From NCBI GenBank assembly GCA_019635315.1, contig JAHBZT010000003.1, positions 620,001 to 684,000 on the forward strand: 64,000 nucleotides of DNA, written 5' to 3'. Below, one piece after another: positions 44,694 through 54,100 of the stretch. The notes beneath the pieces were generated by a model that did no database searches, was not told where the DNA came from, and was given only the letters and a program-made list of their open reading frames with translations. Position numbers and translations under genes: made by a program. This stretch comes from Rubrivivax sp. Its GTDB lineage: Bacteria > Pseudomonadota > Gammaproteobacteria > Burkholderiales > Burkholderiaceae_C. Within the stretch, counting starts at the first letter, position 1; each line of letters begins with the position of its first letter.

Positions 44694-46250
44694 ATGCGTC
44701 CATCCGGGCCGCCGGTCACCGTGCTCGTCTGCGCCCTCGGCGGCGAAGGCGGCGGCGTGCTCGCCGAATGGCTGTACGGCGCCGCGGTGCGCGCCGGCCA
44801 TGCGGCCCAGAGCACCTCGATCCCCGGCGTGGCGCAGCGCACCGGCGCGACCACCTACTACGTCGAGGTCGCGCCGGCGCCGCTGGCCGCAGGTGCGCCG
44901 CGGCCGGTCTTCGGTCTCGCGCCGGTGCCCGGCGGGGTGGACCTGCTGGTGTCGTCGGAACTGCTGGAGACGGCGCGCCAGGTCGCGGCCGGCATGGCGA
45001 GCCGCGAACGCACGCAGATCCTCAGCTCCACCGCACGGGCGCTGACGGTGGCCGAGAAGATGGCGCTGACCGACGGCCGCGCCGACGCCGCGAAGCTGGT
45101 CGGCGCCTTGCAGCGGCACGCCGCCCAGGTCGACCTGCTGGACTTCGGCACGCTGGCGCGCGAGTCCGGTACCGCGATCAGCGCGGTGCTGCTGGGCGCC
45201 ATCGCGGCCAGCGGCGTGCTGCCGCTGCCGCGCGCGGCCTACGAGGAGCAGATTCGCGCCAGCGGCAAGGGCGTGGCGGCCAGTCTGCGCGGCTTCGCGC
45301 TGGCCTTCGACACGCTGCGGCAGCGCCAGGACCAGCAGGCCGCGGCCGTGGCGCTGGTGCAGGACATGCTGCCGGCCGCAGCGCCGGCCGCGTCGCCCGA
45401 CCTGCGTGCACTGGCGCGCCAGCGCCTGCGCGACTACCAGGACGAGGCCTACGCGCGCCTGTACGACGAACGCCTGGCGCGGCTGGAGGCGGCCGAGCGC
45501 GCTGCCGACCCGGCGGCGGCGCGGGGCGGCGCCATCGTGCAGGAGGCGACGCGATGGCTCGCGCTGTGGATGGCCTTCGACGACATCGTGCGCGTCGCGG
45601 CGCTGAAGCTGGCGGCCTCGCGCCTGGCGCGCGTGCGGCGCGAGGTCGGCGCGCGGGACGACGAGATCGTGCGCGTGTACGACCACTTCAAGCCCGGCGT
45701 GCCCGAATTCGCCGCGCTGTTGCCGGCCCCGCTGGCCTCGCGGCTGCTGGCCTGGGACCGCCGGCGCATCGCCGCCGGCCGCGAGCCCTGGGCGCTGCCG
45801 CTGAAGGTCGGCGCGCACGGTGTCTTCGGCGCGCTGGCGCTGCGCTTCGTCGCTGCGCTCAAGGGCCAGCGCCGGCGCGGCAGCCGCTTCGCGCTGGAGC
45901 AGTCGCTGATCGAGCGCTGGCTCGCCGCCGTCGAACGCGGCACGCGCGAGCACTGGGCGCTGGGTCACGAACTGGCGCAGTGCGGCCGCCTGGTCAAGGG
46001 CTACGGCAGCACCAACGAGCGCGGCAAGGACAACCTGCTGCACATCGTCGACCATCTCGCGGCCGGCCCGCAGCCGGCCGCCGAGCGCGCCGCCGCGGTG
46101 CGCGCCGCACGCGAGGCGGCGCTGGCCGACGACGCCGGGCGCGCGCTGGACGCCACGCTGGTGGCCTTCGGCGCGCCCAAGCGGCCGCCACGCGAGCAGG
46201 TGGTGCGCTGGTTCAGGCGCCGGCCGGAGGCGGCCGCGCCGGTGCGCTGA
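44694..46250 (+). CDS. Indolepyruvate oxidoreductase, beta-type subunit with DUF6537-like domain
   Basis: A 518-residue protein. The first 190 residues are the gamma-type domain of 2-oxoacid oxidoreductases (VLVCALGGEGGGVLAEWLYGAA, QSTSIPGVAQRTGATTYYVE). The rest, about 200-515, is a helical domain of the DUF6537 type seen in fused IorB proteins, with HFKPGVPEFAALLP and GYGSTNERGKDNLLHIVDHL. It completes the enzyme with the subunit encoded at 41506. ATG three bases after the Bug stop. DUF6537 function is unknown. Confidence 0.88.
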   Translation: MRPSGPPVTVLVCALGGEGGGVLAEWLYGAAVRAGHAAQSTSIPGVAQRTGATTYYVEVAPAPLAAGAPRPVFGLAPVPGGVDLLVSSELLETARQVAAGMASRERTQILSSTARALTVAEKMALTDGRADAAKLVGALQRHAAQVDLLDFGTLARESGTAISAVLLGAIAASGVLPLPRAAYEEQIRASGKGVAASLRGFALAFDTLRQRQDQQAAAVALVQDMLPAAAPAASPDLRALARQRLRDYQDEAYARLYDERLARLEAAERAADPAAARGGAIVQEATRWLALWMAFDDIVRVAALKLAASRLARVRREVGARDDEIVRVYDHFKPGVPEFAALLPAPLASRLLAWDRRRIAAGREPWALPLKVGAHGVFGALALRFVAALKGQRRRGSRFALEQSLIERWLAAVERGTREHWALGHELAQCGRLVKGYGSTNERGKDNLLHIVDHLAAGPQPAAERAAAVRAAREAALADDAGRALDATLVAFGAPKRPPREQVVRWFRRRPEAAAPVR

Positions 46251-46302
46251 TGGCGCTCGAGTCGATCCGGCTCGGCCGGGCGACTTGAAGTCCCTCGGGG
46301 GG

Positions 46303-46325
46303 CGGGCCGGGCGCAGCGCGGCCCG
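46303..46325. terminator. Hairpin between convergent oxidoreductase and TetR genes
   Basis: Arms CGGGCCG and CGGCCCG around a nine-base loop, in the 83-bp gap between two convergent genes. No T tract, so termination activity is uncertain. Confidence 0.45.
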
Positions 46326-46333
46326 GGGGCCGC

Positions 46334-46993
46334 TCAGCTGCCGCGGTAGGGCGCCGACAGCTGGTGCAGGTGCTCGCGCGAGGCCGGCTCCAGGTAGGGC
46401 TCCAGCAGGCTCAGCACATGCCAGGCGCCGCGCGCCAGCGAATTGGCGGAGGCTTCGGGTTCCAGCGCGCGGCGCGGTTCGCGCACGTACTCGTAGCTCA
46501 GCCAGTAGGTCAGCACGACCACCATCGCCGTCGACGCCGGCTGCGCCTGCTCACCGCTGATGCGCAGCACGCCACCGCGCGCCAGCCCGTCCAGCAGCGC
46601 GCGCACCGCGCGGCCCTTGTGCTGCAGCACGAACTGGAAGTGCGTCTCCAGGCGCCGGTTCTTGCTGAGCAGGTCGTTGAGGTCGCGGTACAGGAAGCGG
46701 TAGCGCCAGATCAGCTCGAACAGCATGTGGAAGAACAGCCACGCATCCTCGACGTTCTCGACCCCGTCGGCGGCGCGCAGCAGTTCGTCCAGCGCGGCCT
46801 CGTAGCGGTCGTACAGCGCATTGATCAGCTCGTCCTTGGCCGGGTAGTGGTAGTACAGGTTGCCCGGGCTGATGCCCAGCTCGGCGCTGATCAGCGTGGT
46901 GCTGACGTTGGGCTCGCCGAAGCGGTTGAAGAGGTCCAGCGTGACCTCGAGGATGCGCTCGGCCGTGCGGCGCGGCTTCTTGGGGGTCGCCAT
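46334..46993 (-). CDS. TetR-family transcriptional regulator
   Basis: A 219-residue regulator. The N-terminal HTH is RTAERILEVTLDLFNRFG then TTLISAELGISPGNLYYHYP, a clear TetR recognition helix. The rest is an all-helical ligand domain with AWLFFHMLFELIWRYRFLYRDLNDLL, rich in aromatic residues. ATG at 46993 (MATPKKPRRT); an ATG five codons upstream is also open. It diverges from the ABC exporter ATPase gene with about 70 bp between, so it probably regulates the exporter. Confidence 0.9.
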   Translation of the reverse strand: MATPKKPRRTAERILEVTLDLFNRFGEPNVSTTLISAELGISPGNLYYHYPAKDELINALYDRYEAALDELLRAADGVENVEDAWLFFHMLFELIWRYRFLYRDLNDLLSKNRRLETHFQFVLQHKGRAVRALLDGLARGGVLRISGEQAQPASTAMVVVLTYWLSYEYVREPRRALEPEASANSLARGAWHVLSLLEPYLEPASREHLHQLSAPYRGS

Positions 46994-47061
46994 GGCCCAT
47001 TCTGGCATCGCGCCGCGTTCCCCTGCGCCGCTTCGGGCGCCTGCCTACAATCCCGCGCTCC

Positions 47062-48042
47062 ATGGCCGCCCCCCCCGCCGTCGCTTCCGCCGTCACTTCC
47101 GCCGCCCCCGACCTGCCCGCCGTGCGCTTCGAGCAGGTCGGCAAGGTTTTCCAGACCGCGCGCGGACCGCTGCAGGCGCTGGCCGACGTCAGCTTCGACA
47201 TCCGCCCGGGCGAATTCTTCGGCCTGCTGGGCCCCAACGGCGCCGGCAAGACGACGCTGATCTCCATCCTGGCCGGGCTGGCGCGCGCCAGCCGCGGCCG
47301 CGTGCAGGTGCTGGGCCACGACGTCGTTGCCGACTATGCGGCGGCGCGCAAGGCGCTGGGCATCGTGCCGCAGGAGCTGGTCTTCGACCCGTTCTTCAGC
47401 GTGCGCGAGACGCTGCGCATCCAGAGCGGCTATTTCGGTGTCAAGCACAACGAGGCCTGGATCACCGAACTGCTGGAGAACCTGGGCCTCGCGGACAAGG
47501 CCGGCGCCAACATGCGCCAGCTCTCCGGCGGCATGAAGCGCCGCGTGCTGGTGGCGCAGGCGCTGGTGCACCGGCCGCCGGTGATCGTGCTCGACGAGCC
47601 GACCGCCGGCGTGGACGTGGAACTGCGGCAGACGCTGTGGCAGTTCGTCTCGCGCCTGAACCGCGAGGGCCACACGGTGCTGCTGACCACACACTACCTG
47701 GAGGAGGCCGAGGCGCTGTGCCATCGCATCGGCATGCTCAAGCAGGGCCGGCTGGTGGCGCTGGACCGCACCAGCGCACTGCTGGCCGGCACCGCGAGCA
47801 CGATGCTGCGCTTCAAGACCGACGACGCGCTGCCCGACGCGGTGGCCGCGCATGCGCGCGTGACCGGGCGCATCGTGCAGGTCACGGCGCACGACGCGGC
47901 CGAGGTGGAGGCGGTGCTGGCCACGCTGCGGGGCGCCGGCGTGCGCATCGAGGACCTGGAGATCGGCCGCGCCGACCTGGAGGACGTCTTCCTGGAGATC
48001 ATGTCGGGCAAGCACCCGCCGCGCATGGAGGCGGTGGCGTGA
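47062..48042 (+). CDS. ABC-2-type exporter ATP-binding protein
   Basis: A 326-residue ABC ATPase of the YadG/NodI-like group. Walker A GPNGAGKTT (about residue 56), Q loop GIVPQELVFDP, signature LSGGMKRRVLVAQAL, Walker B VIVLDEPTAG and switch histidine TTHYLEEAE. The C-terminal 80 residues form the extra domain typical of these exporters. Its permease partner is encoded 760 bp downstream, an unusually long gap filled with repeats. In Burkholderiales this pair usually lies just before bolA, as here. Confidence 0.93.
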   Translation: MAAPPAVASAVTSAAPDLPAVRFEQVGKVFQTARGPLQALADVSFDIRPGEFFGLLGPNGAGKTTLISILAGLARASRGRVQVLGHDVVADYAAARKALGIVPQELVFDPFFSVRETLRIQSGYFGVKHNEAWITELLENLGLADKAGANMRQLSGGMKRRVLVAQALVHRPPVIVLDEPTAGVDVELRQTLWQFVSRLNREGHTVLLTTHYLEEAEALCHRIGMLKQGRLVALDRTSALLAGTASTMLRFKTDDALPDAVAAHARVTGRIVQVTAHDAAEVEAVLATLRGAGVRIEDLEIGRADLEDVFLEIMSGKHPPRMEAVA

Positions 48043-48180
48043 GGCGCGGGACGAATTCGGTCGCGTGCGGCGCGGCGCCGACACTCGGTTGGTGTACCAG
48101 CATCAGCGAGGTCAGCGCCTGCGCGTCGCGCCAGGCGGTACCCGCTGCCGGCTCAGGGTTCCGCGGTCGCCGCCTGCGGC

Positions 48181-48300
48181 GGCGACTGCCCTGCGCTGCT
48201 CGCTTCGGGGTCGCGCCGCCCAACTCACTTCGCTCGCTGCGCTCGCTCCGTTCGGACACCGGCGGCGAGTCAGTTGTGGAGGCGCGCACTGCGTGCGCGC
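48181..48300 (+). repeat. Dispersed repeat element, copy 1
   Basis: About 120 bp, containing ACTGCCCTGCG, then the triplet-like core TTCGCTCGCTGCGCTCGC and a GGCGGCGAGTCAGT segment. It is homologous, in inverted orientation, to 48480-48593. The core resembles a motif in the hisA-hisF spacer (55656-55680). Confidence 0.75.
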
Positions 48301-48479
48301 CGACCCCGAAGCTGCGCTGCTCGGCGCTCCACACATCGCCGGCCGCGGGTACCGCCTGGCGCGAAGTCCACCGACAGCGGCATGCGAAGTGTTGGCACGC
48401 CACCGCCGTATCGCGAAGCCGCGTGGGGGCAGCCCGCGGCGCCCATGGGAGGCGCCGAGAAGCGCAGGACGCTTGGCCG

Positions 48480-48593
48480 CGCGCGCAGCGCGCCTCCAAG
48501 ACTGACTCGCCGCCGATGTCCGAACGGAGCGAACGCAGTGAGCGAAGTGAGTTGGCGGCGGGCCAGGCGTTCGAGCATCGCAGGGCAGTCGGC
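48480..48593 (-). repeat. Dispersed repeat element, copy 2 (inverted)
   Basis: About 114 bp, aligning along its length with copy 1 read from the other strand: the GGCGGCGAGTCAGT segment, the TTCGCTCACTGCGTTCGC core and ACTGCCCTGCG occur in the same order. Five mismatches in the best 67 bp. Confidence 0.75.
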
Positions 48594-48802
48594 GCACAGC
48601 GCCGACCGCCGGACTCTGGTCGCTGCGGGCTGCCCCCATGCGGCTTCGCCGCGCCGATGCCAGCACGAGCGAACAGCGTCGCTCGAGCAGCGACCGCAAC
48701 GTGCTGGAACAGGCCGTCGGGCGCCGCAGGCGGCCTGCCGAACGCCGGTCCGCAGGCTTCCGCCGGCGCGCCACGGACCGCTGCTGATGCACGGGAGGAC
48801 GC

Positions 48803-49564
48803 ATGAGTCTCGCCGGCGCCGGCACGCTGTTCCGCAAGGAGATCCTGCGCTTCTGGAAGGTCGCCTTCCAGACCGTCGCGGCACCCGTGCTGACGGCGGT
48901 GCTGTACCTGCTGATCTTCGGCCACGTGCTGAAGGACCGCGTCGAGGTCTTCCCCGGCGTCGGCTACCTCAGCTTCCTGGTGCCCGGGCTGGTGATGATG
49001 AGCGTGCTGCAGAACGCCTTCGCCAACAGCTCCAGCAGCCTGATCCAGAGCAAGATCACCGGCAACCTGGTCTTCCTGCTCGTCACGCCGCTGTCGCACC
49101 GCGCCTGGTTTGCCGCCTATGTCGGCGCGTCGATGGTGCGCGGGCTGGTCGTCGGCCTGGGCGTGCTGCTGGTCACCGTGTGGTTCGCACCGCTGGCGCT
49201 GAAGGAGCCCTGGTGGATCCTCGTCTTCGCCGCGCTGGGGGCGGGGCTGATGGGCTCGCTGGGCCTGATCGCCGGGCTGTGGGCCGACAAGTTCGACCAG
49301 ATGGCGATGTTCCAGAATTTCATCGTCATGCCGCTGACCATGCTGTCGGGCGTGTTCTATTCGGTGCAGTCGCTGCCGCCGCTGTGGAACCAGGTCAGCC
49401 ACCTGAACCCCTTCTTCTTCATGATCGACGGCTTCCGGCGCGGCTTCTTCGGCGTCAGCGACACCTCGCCCTGGATCAGCCTGGCCATCGTCGGCACCGC
49501 CTTCGTGGTCGTCGCGGCGATCACGCTGCGGCTGCTGGCCAGCGGCTACAAGCTGCGGAGCTGA
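48803..49564 (+). CDS. ABC-2-type exporter permease
   Basis: A 253-residue membrane protein with six helices of the YadH/ABC-2 type. It begins MSLAGAGTLFRKEILRFWKV, the amphipathic lead helix of the family, and shows LSFLVPGLVMMSVLQNAFANSS and the VMPLTMLSGVFYSVQSLPP run. It pairs with the ATPase encoded at 47062 to export an unknown substrate. GGGAGGA lies upstream of the ATG. The long repeat block before it may reduce or separate its expression. Confidence 0.93.
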   Translation: MSLAGAGTLFRKEILRFWKVAFQTVAAPVLTAVLYLLIFGHVLKDRVEVFPGVGYLSFLVPGLVMMSVLQNAFANSSSSLIQSKITGNLVFLLVTPLSHRAWFAAYVGASMVRGLVVGLGVLLVTVWFAPLALKEPWWILVFAALGAGLMGSLGLIAGLWADKFDQMAMFQNFIVMPLTMLSGVFYSVQSLPPLWNQVSHLNPFFFMIDGFRRGFFGVSDTSPWISLAIVGTAFVVVAAITLRLLASGYKLRS

Positions 49565-49589
49565 CCAGCTCTGCGACAATCCCATCGCC

Positions 49590-49844
49590 ATGGCCGATCC
49601 CACCCCCGACGAAGTCCGCGCGTACATCGCCGCCGGGCTGCCCTGCGAGCACCTGGAAGTCGAAGGCGACGGCCGCCACTTCTTCGCCACCATCGTCTCG
49701 GCGGCCTTCGAGGGCCTGCCGCGCGTGCGCCGGCACCAGCGCGTCTATTCGGCGCTGGGCGATAGAATGCGCGAGCAGATCCACGCCCTGTCGATGAAGA
49801 CGCTGACCCCCGCCGAGTATTCGGCGCAGGCCCACCACCACTGA
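49590..49844 (+). CDS. BolA-family protein
   Basis: An 84-residue BolA/IbaG-like protein. The class II KH-like fold is visible, with [45 protein letters not shown] and the invariant histidine near the C-terminal half. BolA proteins work with monothiol glutaredoxins in Fe-S handling. A GACAAT box lies just before the start. Short length and position before the his operon agree with the IbaG/BolA-like gene of Burkholderiales. Confidence 0.92.
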   Translation: MADPTPDEVRAYIAAGLPCEHLEVEGDGRHFFATIVSAAFEGLPRVRRHQRVYSALGDRMREQIHALSMKTLTPAEYSAQAHHH

Positions 49845-49847
49845 ACA

Positions 49848-49868
49848 CCCCTGCGGTGCGCCGCGGGG
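49848..49868. terminator. Hairpin between bolA and hisG
   Basis: CCCC..GCGG pairs with CCGC..GGGG with one bulged T and a TGCG loop, starting three bases after the bolA stop. It may end bolA transcripts or act in the his leader. No T tract. Confidence 0.5.
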
Positions 49869-49938
49869 ATGCCGCGTCGCGCCGACCAGGTCGTCGGTGC
49901 CTGCAGCGGGTCCTCCCCGGCGTGTCGTTCCCCAGACG

Positions 49939-50598
49939 ATGATCACGCTCGCACTGTCCAAGGGCCGCATCTTCGACGACTCGCTGCCGCTGCTGCGCGC
50001 CGCCGGCGTCGAGGTGCTGGACGACCCCGAGAAGAGCCGCAAGCTGATCCTGGCCACCTCGCGGCCGGACCTGCGCGTGGTGATGGTGCGTGCCTCCGAC
50101 GTGCCGACCTACGTGCAGCATGGCGGCGCCGACCTCGGCGTGGCCGGGCTGGACGTGCTGCTGGAACATGCCGCCGCCGAGGGCGGCGACGGCCTGTACC
50201 GCCCGCTGGACCTGCGCATCGCGCGCTGCCGCATGAGCGTGGCCGCGCGCGAGGACTTCGACTATGCGGCCGCGGTGCGCCAGGGCGCGCGCATCCGCGT
50301 CGCGACCAAGTACACGCACTGCGCGCGCCAGCACTTCGCGGCCAAGGGCGTGCACGTGGACCTGATCAAGCTCTACGGCTCGATGGAGCTGGCGCCGCTG
50401 ACCGGGCTGGCGGATGCCATCGTCGACCTCGTCTCCACCGGCAGCACGCTCAAGGCCAACCAGCTGCTGGAGGTCGAGCGCATCATGGACATCTCGGCGC
50501 GGCTGGTCGTCAACCCGGCGGCGCTGAAGCTGAACCGCGAGGCGATGCGCGGGCTGATCGATGCCTTCGAGGCGGCCGTGGGCGGGAGCGGCGCATGA
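49939..50598 (+). CDS. hisG: ATP phosphoribosyltransferase catalytic subunit, short form
   Basis: A 219-residue HisG-S enzyme that begins histidine synthesis by joining ATP and PRPP. The family start [19 protein letters not shown] and the PRPP loop [14 protein letters not shown] near residue 165 are clear. Short-form HisG lacks the C-terminal regulatory domain and needs HisZ, which is not in this window. Its stop overlaps the hisD start as ATGA. It is the first gene of the his cluster here. Confidence 0.97.
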   Translation: MITLALSKGRIFDDSLPLLRAAGVEVLDDPEKSRKLILATSRPDLRVVMVRASDVPTYVQHGGADLGVAGLDVLLEHAAAEGGDGLYRPLDLRIARCRMSVAAREDFDYAAAVRQGARIRVATKYTHCARQHFAAKGVHVDLIKLYGSMELAPLTGLADAIVDLVSTGSTLKANQLLEVERIMDISARLVVNPAALKLNREAMRGLIDAFEAAVGGSGA

Positions 50599-52400
50599 AG
50601 CTGGCCCTGCGCAGGCTGGACACCACGCAGGCCGACTTCGATGCGCAGCTGGCGCGGCTGCAGCACTGGTCGGCCGAGACCGACGCGGCGATCGAGCAGC
50701 GCGTGGCGGACATCGTCGCCGACGTGCGCGCGCGCGGCGACGCCGCGGTGCTGGACTACACCGCGCGCTTCGACGGGGTGCAGGCTGACAGCGTGGCCGC
50801 GCTGGAGATCGGCATCGCCGAGCTGCAGGCCGCGCTGGCCGCCATCACGCCGGCGCAGCGCGGCGCGCTCGAGGCCGCCGCCGAGCGCGTGCGCCGCTAC
50901 CACCTGCGCCAGATGGAGGCCAGCGCACGCGGCTTCGCCTACCGCGACGAGGACGGCACGCTGCTCGGCCAGAAGGTCACGCCGCTGGACCGCGTGGGCA
51001 TCTACGTGCCCGGCGGCAAGGCCGCCTATCCGTCGAGCGTGCTGATGAATGCCGTGCCGGCCGCAGTGGCCGGCGTCGGCGAGATCGTGATGGTGGTGCC
51101 GACGCCGCGCGGGGAGCGCAACGACCTGGTGCTGGCCGCCGCTGCGGTGGCCGGCGTGCACCGCGTCTTCACGATCGGCGGCGCGCAGGCCGTCGCCGCG
51201 CTGGCCTGGGGCACGGCGACGGTGCCGCGCGTGGACAAGATCACCGGTCCCGGCAACGCCTATGTCGCCAGCGCCAAGCGGCGCGTCTTCGGGCAGGTCG
51301 GCATCGACATGATCGCGGGCCCGAGCGAGATCCTGGTGCTGGCCGACGGCAGCACGCCTGCGGACTGGGTGGCGATGGACCTCTTCAGCCAGGCCGAGCA
51401 CGACGAGCTGGCGCAGAGCATCCTGCTGTCGCCCGACGCCGCCTACCTGGACGCCGTGCAGGCCGCGATGGAGCGGCTGCTGCCCGGGATGCCGCGCCGC
51501 GACGTGATCCGCTCCAGCCTGGAGGGCCGCGGCGCGCTGGTGCTCACGCGCAGCATGGACGAGGCCTGCGCGATCAGCAACCGCATCGCGCCCGAGCACC
51601 TGGAGGTGAGCAGCCGCGATCCGCAGCGCTGGGAGCCGCTGCTCAGGCACGCCGGCGCGATCTTCCTCGGCGCCTACACCAGCGAGAGCCTGGGCGACTA
51701 CTGCGCCGGACCCAACCACGTGTTGCCGACCAGCGGCACCGCGCGCTTCAGCTCGCCGCTGGGCGTCTACGACTTCGTCAAGCGCAGCAGCCTGATCGAG
51801 GTCAGCGAGGCCGGTGCCGCGAAGCTGGGCGCCATCGCCGCCGAGCTGGCGTACGGCGAGGGCCTGCAGGCCCATGCACGCGCCGCCGAGATGCGGCTGC
51901 CGGCGGTGCAGGCTGCCGCTGCGCCGGCGCCGAACGCTGCCGACGCCTTCTCGGTGCGGCCGGTGACCACCGACAACGTCGACGACCTGATCGAACTGGA
52001 GGTTGCGCCCGAGCAGCGCCGGCTCGTCGGCTCGGCGACGAAATCGATAGCGCAGGCCGCGTACGAGCCGGCGTCGCGCGTGCTGGCGCTGTACCTGGGC
52101 GAGCAGCCGGTGGGCCTGCTGCTGCTGTACGACGCACGGCGCGACGACGAGCGGCCGGCCAACCAGCTGTATGTCTGGCGCATCCTCGTCGACGCACGCT
52201 TCCAGCGCCGCGGCATCGGCCGCCAGGCGATGACATGGGTGCTGCAGGAGGCGCGCCGCCTGGGCTTCGCAACCGTGGGCCTGTCCCACCAGCCGCTGGA
52301 AGGCCATGCCGGGCCGTTCTACGAGAAGCTGGGCTTCGTCTACACCGGCGTGGTGGACGAGGGCGAGATCAAGATGGTCCACCGGCTGGAAGGGATCTGA
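50595..52400 (+). CDS. hisD: Histidinol dehydrogenase fused to a GNAT acetyltransferase domain
   Basis: A 601-residue two-domain protein. Residues 1-435 are a complete HisD, which oxidises histidinol to histidine: Zn ligands Q266 and H269 (SQAEHD), D368 ([10 protein letters not shown]) and H427, with catalytic E334/H335 (IAPEHLE). A 16-residue Ala/Pro linker ([14 protein letters not shown]) leads to residues 452-601, a GNAT fold with [20 protein letters not shown] (Q/RxxGxG acetyl-CoA loop, 537-542) and [11 protein letters not shown]. No stop or frame change separates them. HisD is normally about 430-440 residues, so the tail is extra. The GNAT part resembles spermidine/diamine acetyltransferases; its acceptor is unknown. 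Confidence 0.95.
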   Translation: MKLALRRLDTTQADFDAQLARLQHWSAETDAAIEQRVADIVADVRARGDAAVLDYTARFDGVQADSVAALEIGIAELQAALAAITPAQRGALEAAAERVRRYHLRQMEASARGFAYRDEDGTLLGQKVTPLDRVGIYVPGGKAAYPSSVLMNAVPAAVAGVGEIVMVVPTPRGERNDLVLAAAAVAGVHRVFTIGGAQAVAALAWGTATVPRVDKITGPGNAYVASAKRRVFGQVGIDMIAGPSEILVLADGSTPADWVAMDLFSQAEHDELAQSILLSPDAAYLDAVQAAMERLLPGMPRRDVIRSSLEGRGALVLTRSMDEACAISNRIAPEHLEVSSRDPQRWEPLLRHAGAIFLGAYTSESLGDYCAGPNHVLPTSGTARFSSPLGVYDFVKRSSLIEVSEAGAAKLGAIAAELAYGEGLQAHARAAEMRLPAVQAAAAPAPNAADAFSVRPVTTDNVDDLIELEVAPEQRRLVGSATKSIAQAAYEPASRVLALYLGEQPVGLLLLYDARRDDERPANQLYVWRILVDARFQRRGIGRQAMTWVLQEARRLGFATVGLSHQPLEGHAGPFYEKLGFVYTGVVDEGEIKMVHRLEGI

Positions 52401-52402
52401 GC

Positions 52403-53500
52403 ATGCACCCGATCCCGCTGGCCGAGCGCATGGCGCACACGATCCGCCAGGACGTGCAGTCCATGCACGCCTATGCCATCCAGCCCAGCGCCGGGCTCGT
52501 GAAGCTGGACGCGATGGAGAACCCGTTCCCGCTGCCGCCGGCGCTGCAGCAGGCACTGGGCGAGCGGCTGGGGCGCGTGGCGATCAACCGCTACCCGGTG
52601 CAGAGCACGGCCGACGTGATCGCCGCGCTGTCGCGCTTCGTGCAGCTGCCCGAAGGCTGCGCGATGATGCTGGGCAACGGGTCCGACGAACTCATCGACC
52701 TGCTGTCGGTGGCCTGCGACCGCCCCGGCGCCACGGTGCTGGCGCCGCTGCCCGGTTTCGTGATGTACGAGATGTCGGCGAAGCTGCGCGGCCTGGCCTT
52801 CGTCGGCGTGCCGCTGACGGCGGACTTCGAGCTCGACGAGGCTAGGATGCTGGCCGCCATCGAGCAGCACCGCCCGGCGCTGACCTACATCGCCTACCCG
52901 AACAACCCGACCGCCAACCTGTGGGACGACGCGGTCGTCGATCGCATCGTGCAGGCCGTGGGCCGCCAGCATGGCCTGGTGGTCATCGACGAGGCCTACC
53001 AGCCGTTCGCGTCGCGCAGCTGGCTGCCGCGTCTGGGCGCCCCGGGCACCGAGCATGTGCTGGTGATGCGCACGCTGTCCAAGTTCGGCCTCGCCGGCGT
53101 GCGCCTGGGCTACCTGTGCGGCGCCGCGGCGCTGGTGGCCGAGGTCGACAAGGTGCGCCCGCCGTACAACGTGAGCGTGCTGAATGCCGAGGCGACGCTG
53201 TTCGCGCTGGAGCATGCCGACGAATATGCGCGCCAGGCGGCGGTGATCCGCGCCGAGCGCGAACGGCTGCAGGCCGCGCTGCGTGCACTGCCCGGCGTGA
53301 CGCCGTTTCCCAGCGAGGCCAACATGATCCTCGTGCGCGTGCCCGACTCGGCGCGCGCCTTCGCCGGCATGAAGCAGCGCGGCGTGCTCGTCAAGCACAT
53401 CGCCGGCCTGCACCCGCTGCTGGCCCGTTGCCTGCGCCTGACCGTGGGCACGCCCGAGCAGAACGACCTGATGATCGAGGCCCTGAGCCACAGCCTATGA
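52403..53500 (+). CDS. hisC: Histidinol-phosphate aminotransferase
   Basis: A 365-residue fold-type I PLP enzyme that makes histidinol phosphate from imidazole acetol phosphate. Family parts: [13 protein letters not shown] at the start, [30 protein letters not shown] and the PLP lysine in [15 protein letters not shown]. The ATG begins two bases after the stop of the hisD fusion. The stop overlaps the hisB start as ATGA. Part of the his operon. Confidence 0.97.
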   Translation: MHPIPLAERMAHTIRQDVQSMHAYAIQPSAGLVKLDAMENPFPLPPALQQALGERLGRVAINRYPVQSTADVIAALSRFVQLPEGCAMMLGNGSDELIDLLSVACDRPGATVLAPLPGFVMYEMSAKLRGLAFVGVPLTADFELDEARMLAAIEQHRPALTYIAYPNNPTANLWDDAVVDRIVQAVGRQHGLVVIDEAYQPFASRSWLPRLGAPGTEHVLVMRTLSKFGLAGVRLGYLCGAAALVAEVDKVRPPYNVSVLNAEATLFALEHADEYARQAAVIRAERERLQAALRALPGVTPFPSEANMILVRVPDSARAFAGMKQRGVLVKHIAGLHPLLARCLRLTVGTPEQNDLMIEALSHSL

Positions 53501-54090
53501 GTGCACGCACCGCCGACCTCCGCCGCGACACCAAGGAGACGCAAATCCGGGTCGCGCTGAACCTGGACGGCAGCGGCCAGGCCCAGCTCGCCACCGGCAT
53601 CGGCTTCTTCGACCACATGCTGGACCAGATCGCGCGCCACGGCCTGATCGACCTCACCGTGGAAGCGAAGGGCGACCTGCACATCGACGGCCACCACACG
53701 GTGGAGGACGTCGGCATCACGCTGGGCCAGGCGGTGGCGCAGGCGGTGGGCGACAAGCGCGGTATCACGCGCTACGGCCACGCCTACGTGCCGCTGGACG
53801 AGGCGCTGTCGCGCGTGGTGGTGGACTTCTCCGGCCGCCCCGGGCTGCACATGGACGTGCCGTTCAAGGCCGGCATGATCGGCGGCTTCGACACGCAGCT
53901 GGCGTACGAGTTCTTCCAGGGCTTCGCGAACCACGCGCTGGTCACGCTGCACATCGACAACCTGAAGGGCGAGAACGCGCACCACCAGTGCGAGACCGTC
54001 TTCAAGGCCTTCGCGCGTGCGCTGCGCATGGCGCTGGCGCCCGACCCGCGCGCGGCGGGCACGATCCCGTCCACGAAGGGCACGCTGTAG
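53497..54090 (+). CDS. hisB: Imidazoleglycerol-phosphate dehydratase
   Basis: A 197-residue monofunctional HisB that dehydrates imidazole glycerol phosphate. Manganese-binding histidines are visible in [26 protein letters not shown] and [14 protein letters not shown]. No phosphatase domain is fused, as usual outside enteric bacteria. ATGA overlap with hisC gives coupling. It forms a 24-mer in known structures. Confidence 0.97.
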   Translation: MSARTADLRRDTKETQIRVALNLDGSGQAQLATGIGFFDHMLDQIARHGLIDLTVEAKGDLHIDGHHTVEDVGITLGQAVAQAVGDKRGITRYGHAYVPLDEALSRVVVDFSGRPGLHMDVPFKAGMIGGFDTQLAYEFFQGFANHALVTLHIDNLKGENAHHQCETVFKAFARALRMALAPDPRAAGTIPSTKGTL

Positions 54091-54100
54091 GACCACCGCC

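Larger units (their letters stand above)
48043..48802. repeat. 760-bp block of interleaved inverted repeats inside the ABC exporter operon
   Basis: A noncoding block. Pair A: 48221-48287 and 48488-48554 (67 bp, 62 identical, inverted). Pair B: 48413-48441 and 48621-48649 (29 bp, 27 identical). Pair C: 48126-48152 and 48338-48364 (27 bp, 26 identical). Pair D: 48202-48213 and 48301-48312 (12 bp, perfect). The pairs interleave rather than nest. All reading frames through it are low complexity, with Ser-Leu-Arg and Ser-Glu-Arg triplets, and no start has a convincing ribosome site. It looks like accumulated dispersed repeat elements. Confidence 0.85.

Noticed and set aside
48043-48802. Insertion sequence or CRISPR in the repeat block
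   Set aside because: No transposase frame, no IS-like terminal repeats around a gene, and no regular direct repeats with spacers.
47999-49693. Long frames with SLRSLRSLRSD and SERSERSERSE runs across the 48-kb block
   Set aside because: They come from the repeat cores read in different frames on both strands, run into the flanking exporter genes and bolA, and have no convincing start. Treated as repeat DNA.
50595-52400. hisD fusion as a sequencing frameshift artefact
   Set aside because: Both domains are in the same frame with no frame change, and the linker is a coherent Ala/Pro stretch; a lost stop codon remains possible but would still leave a fused protein.
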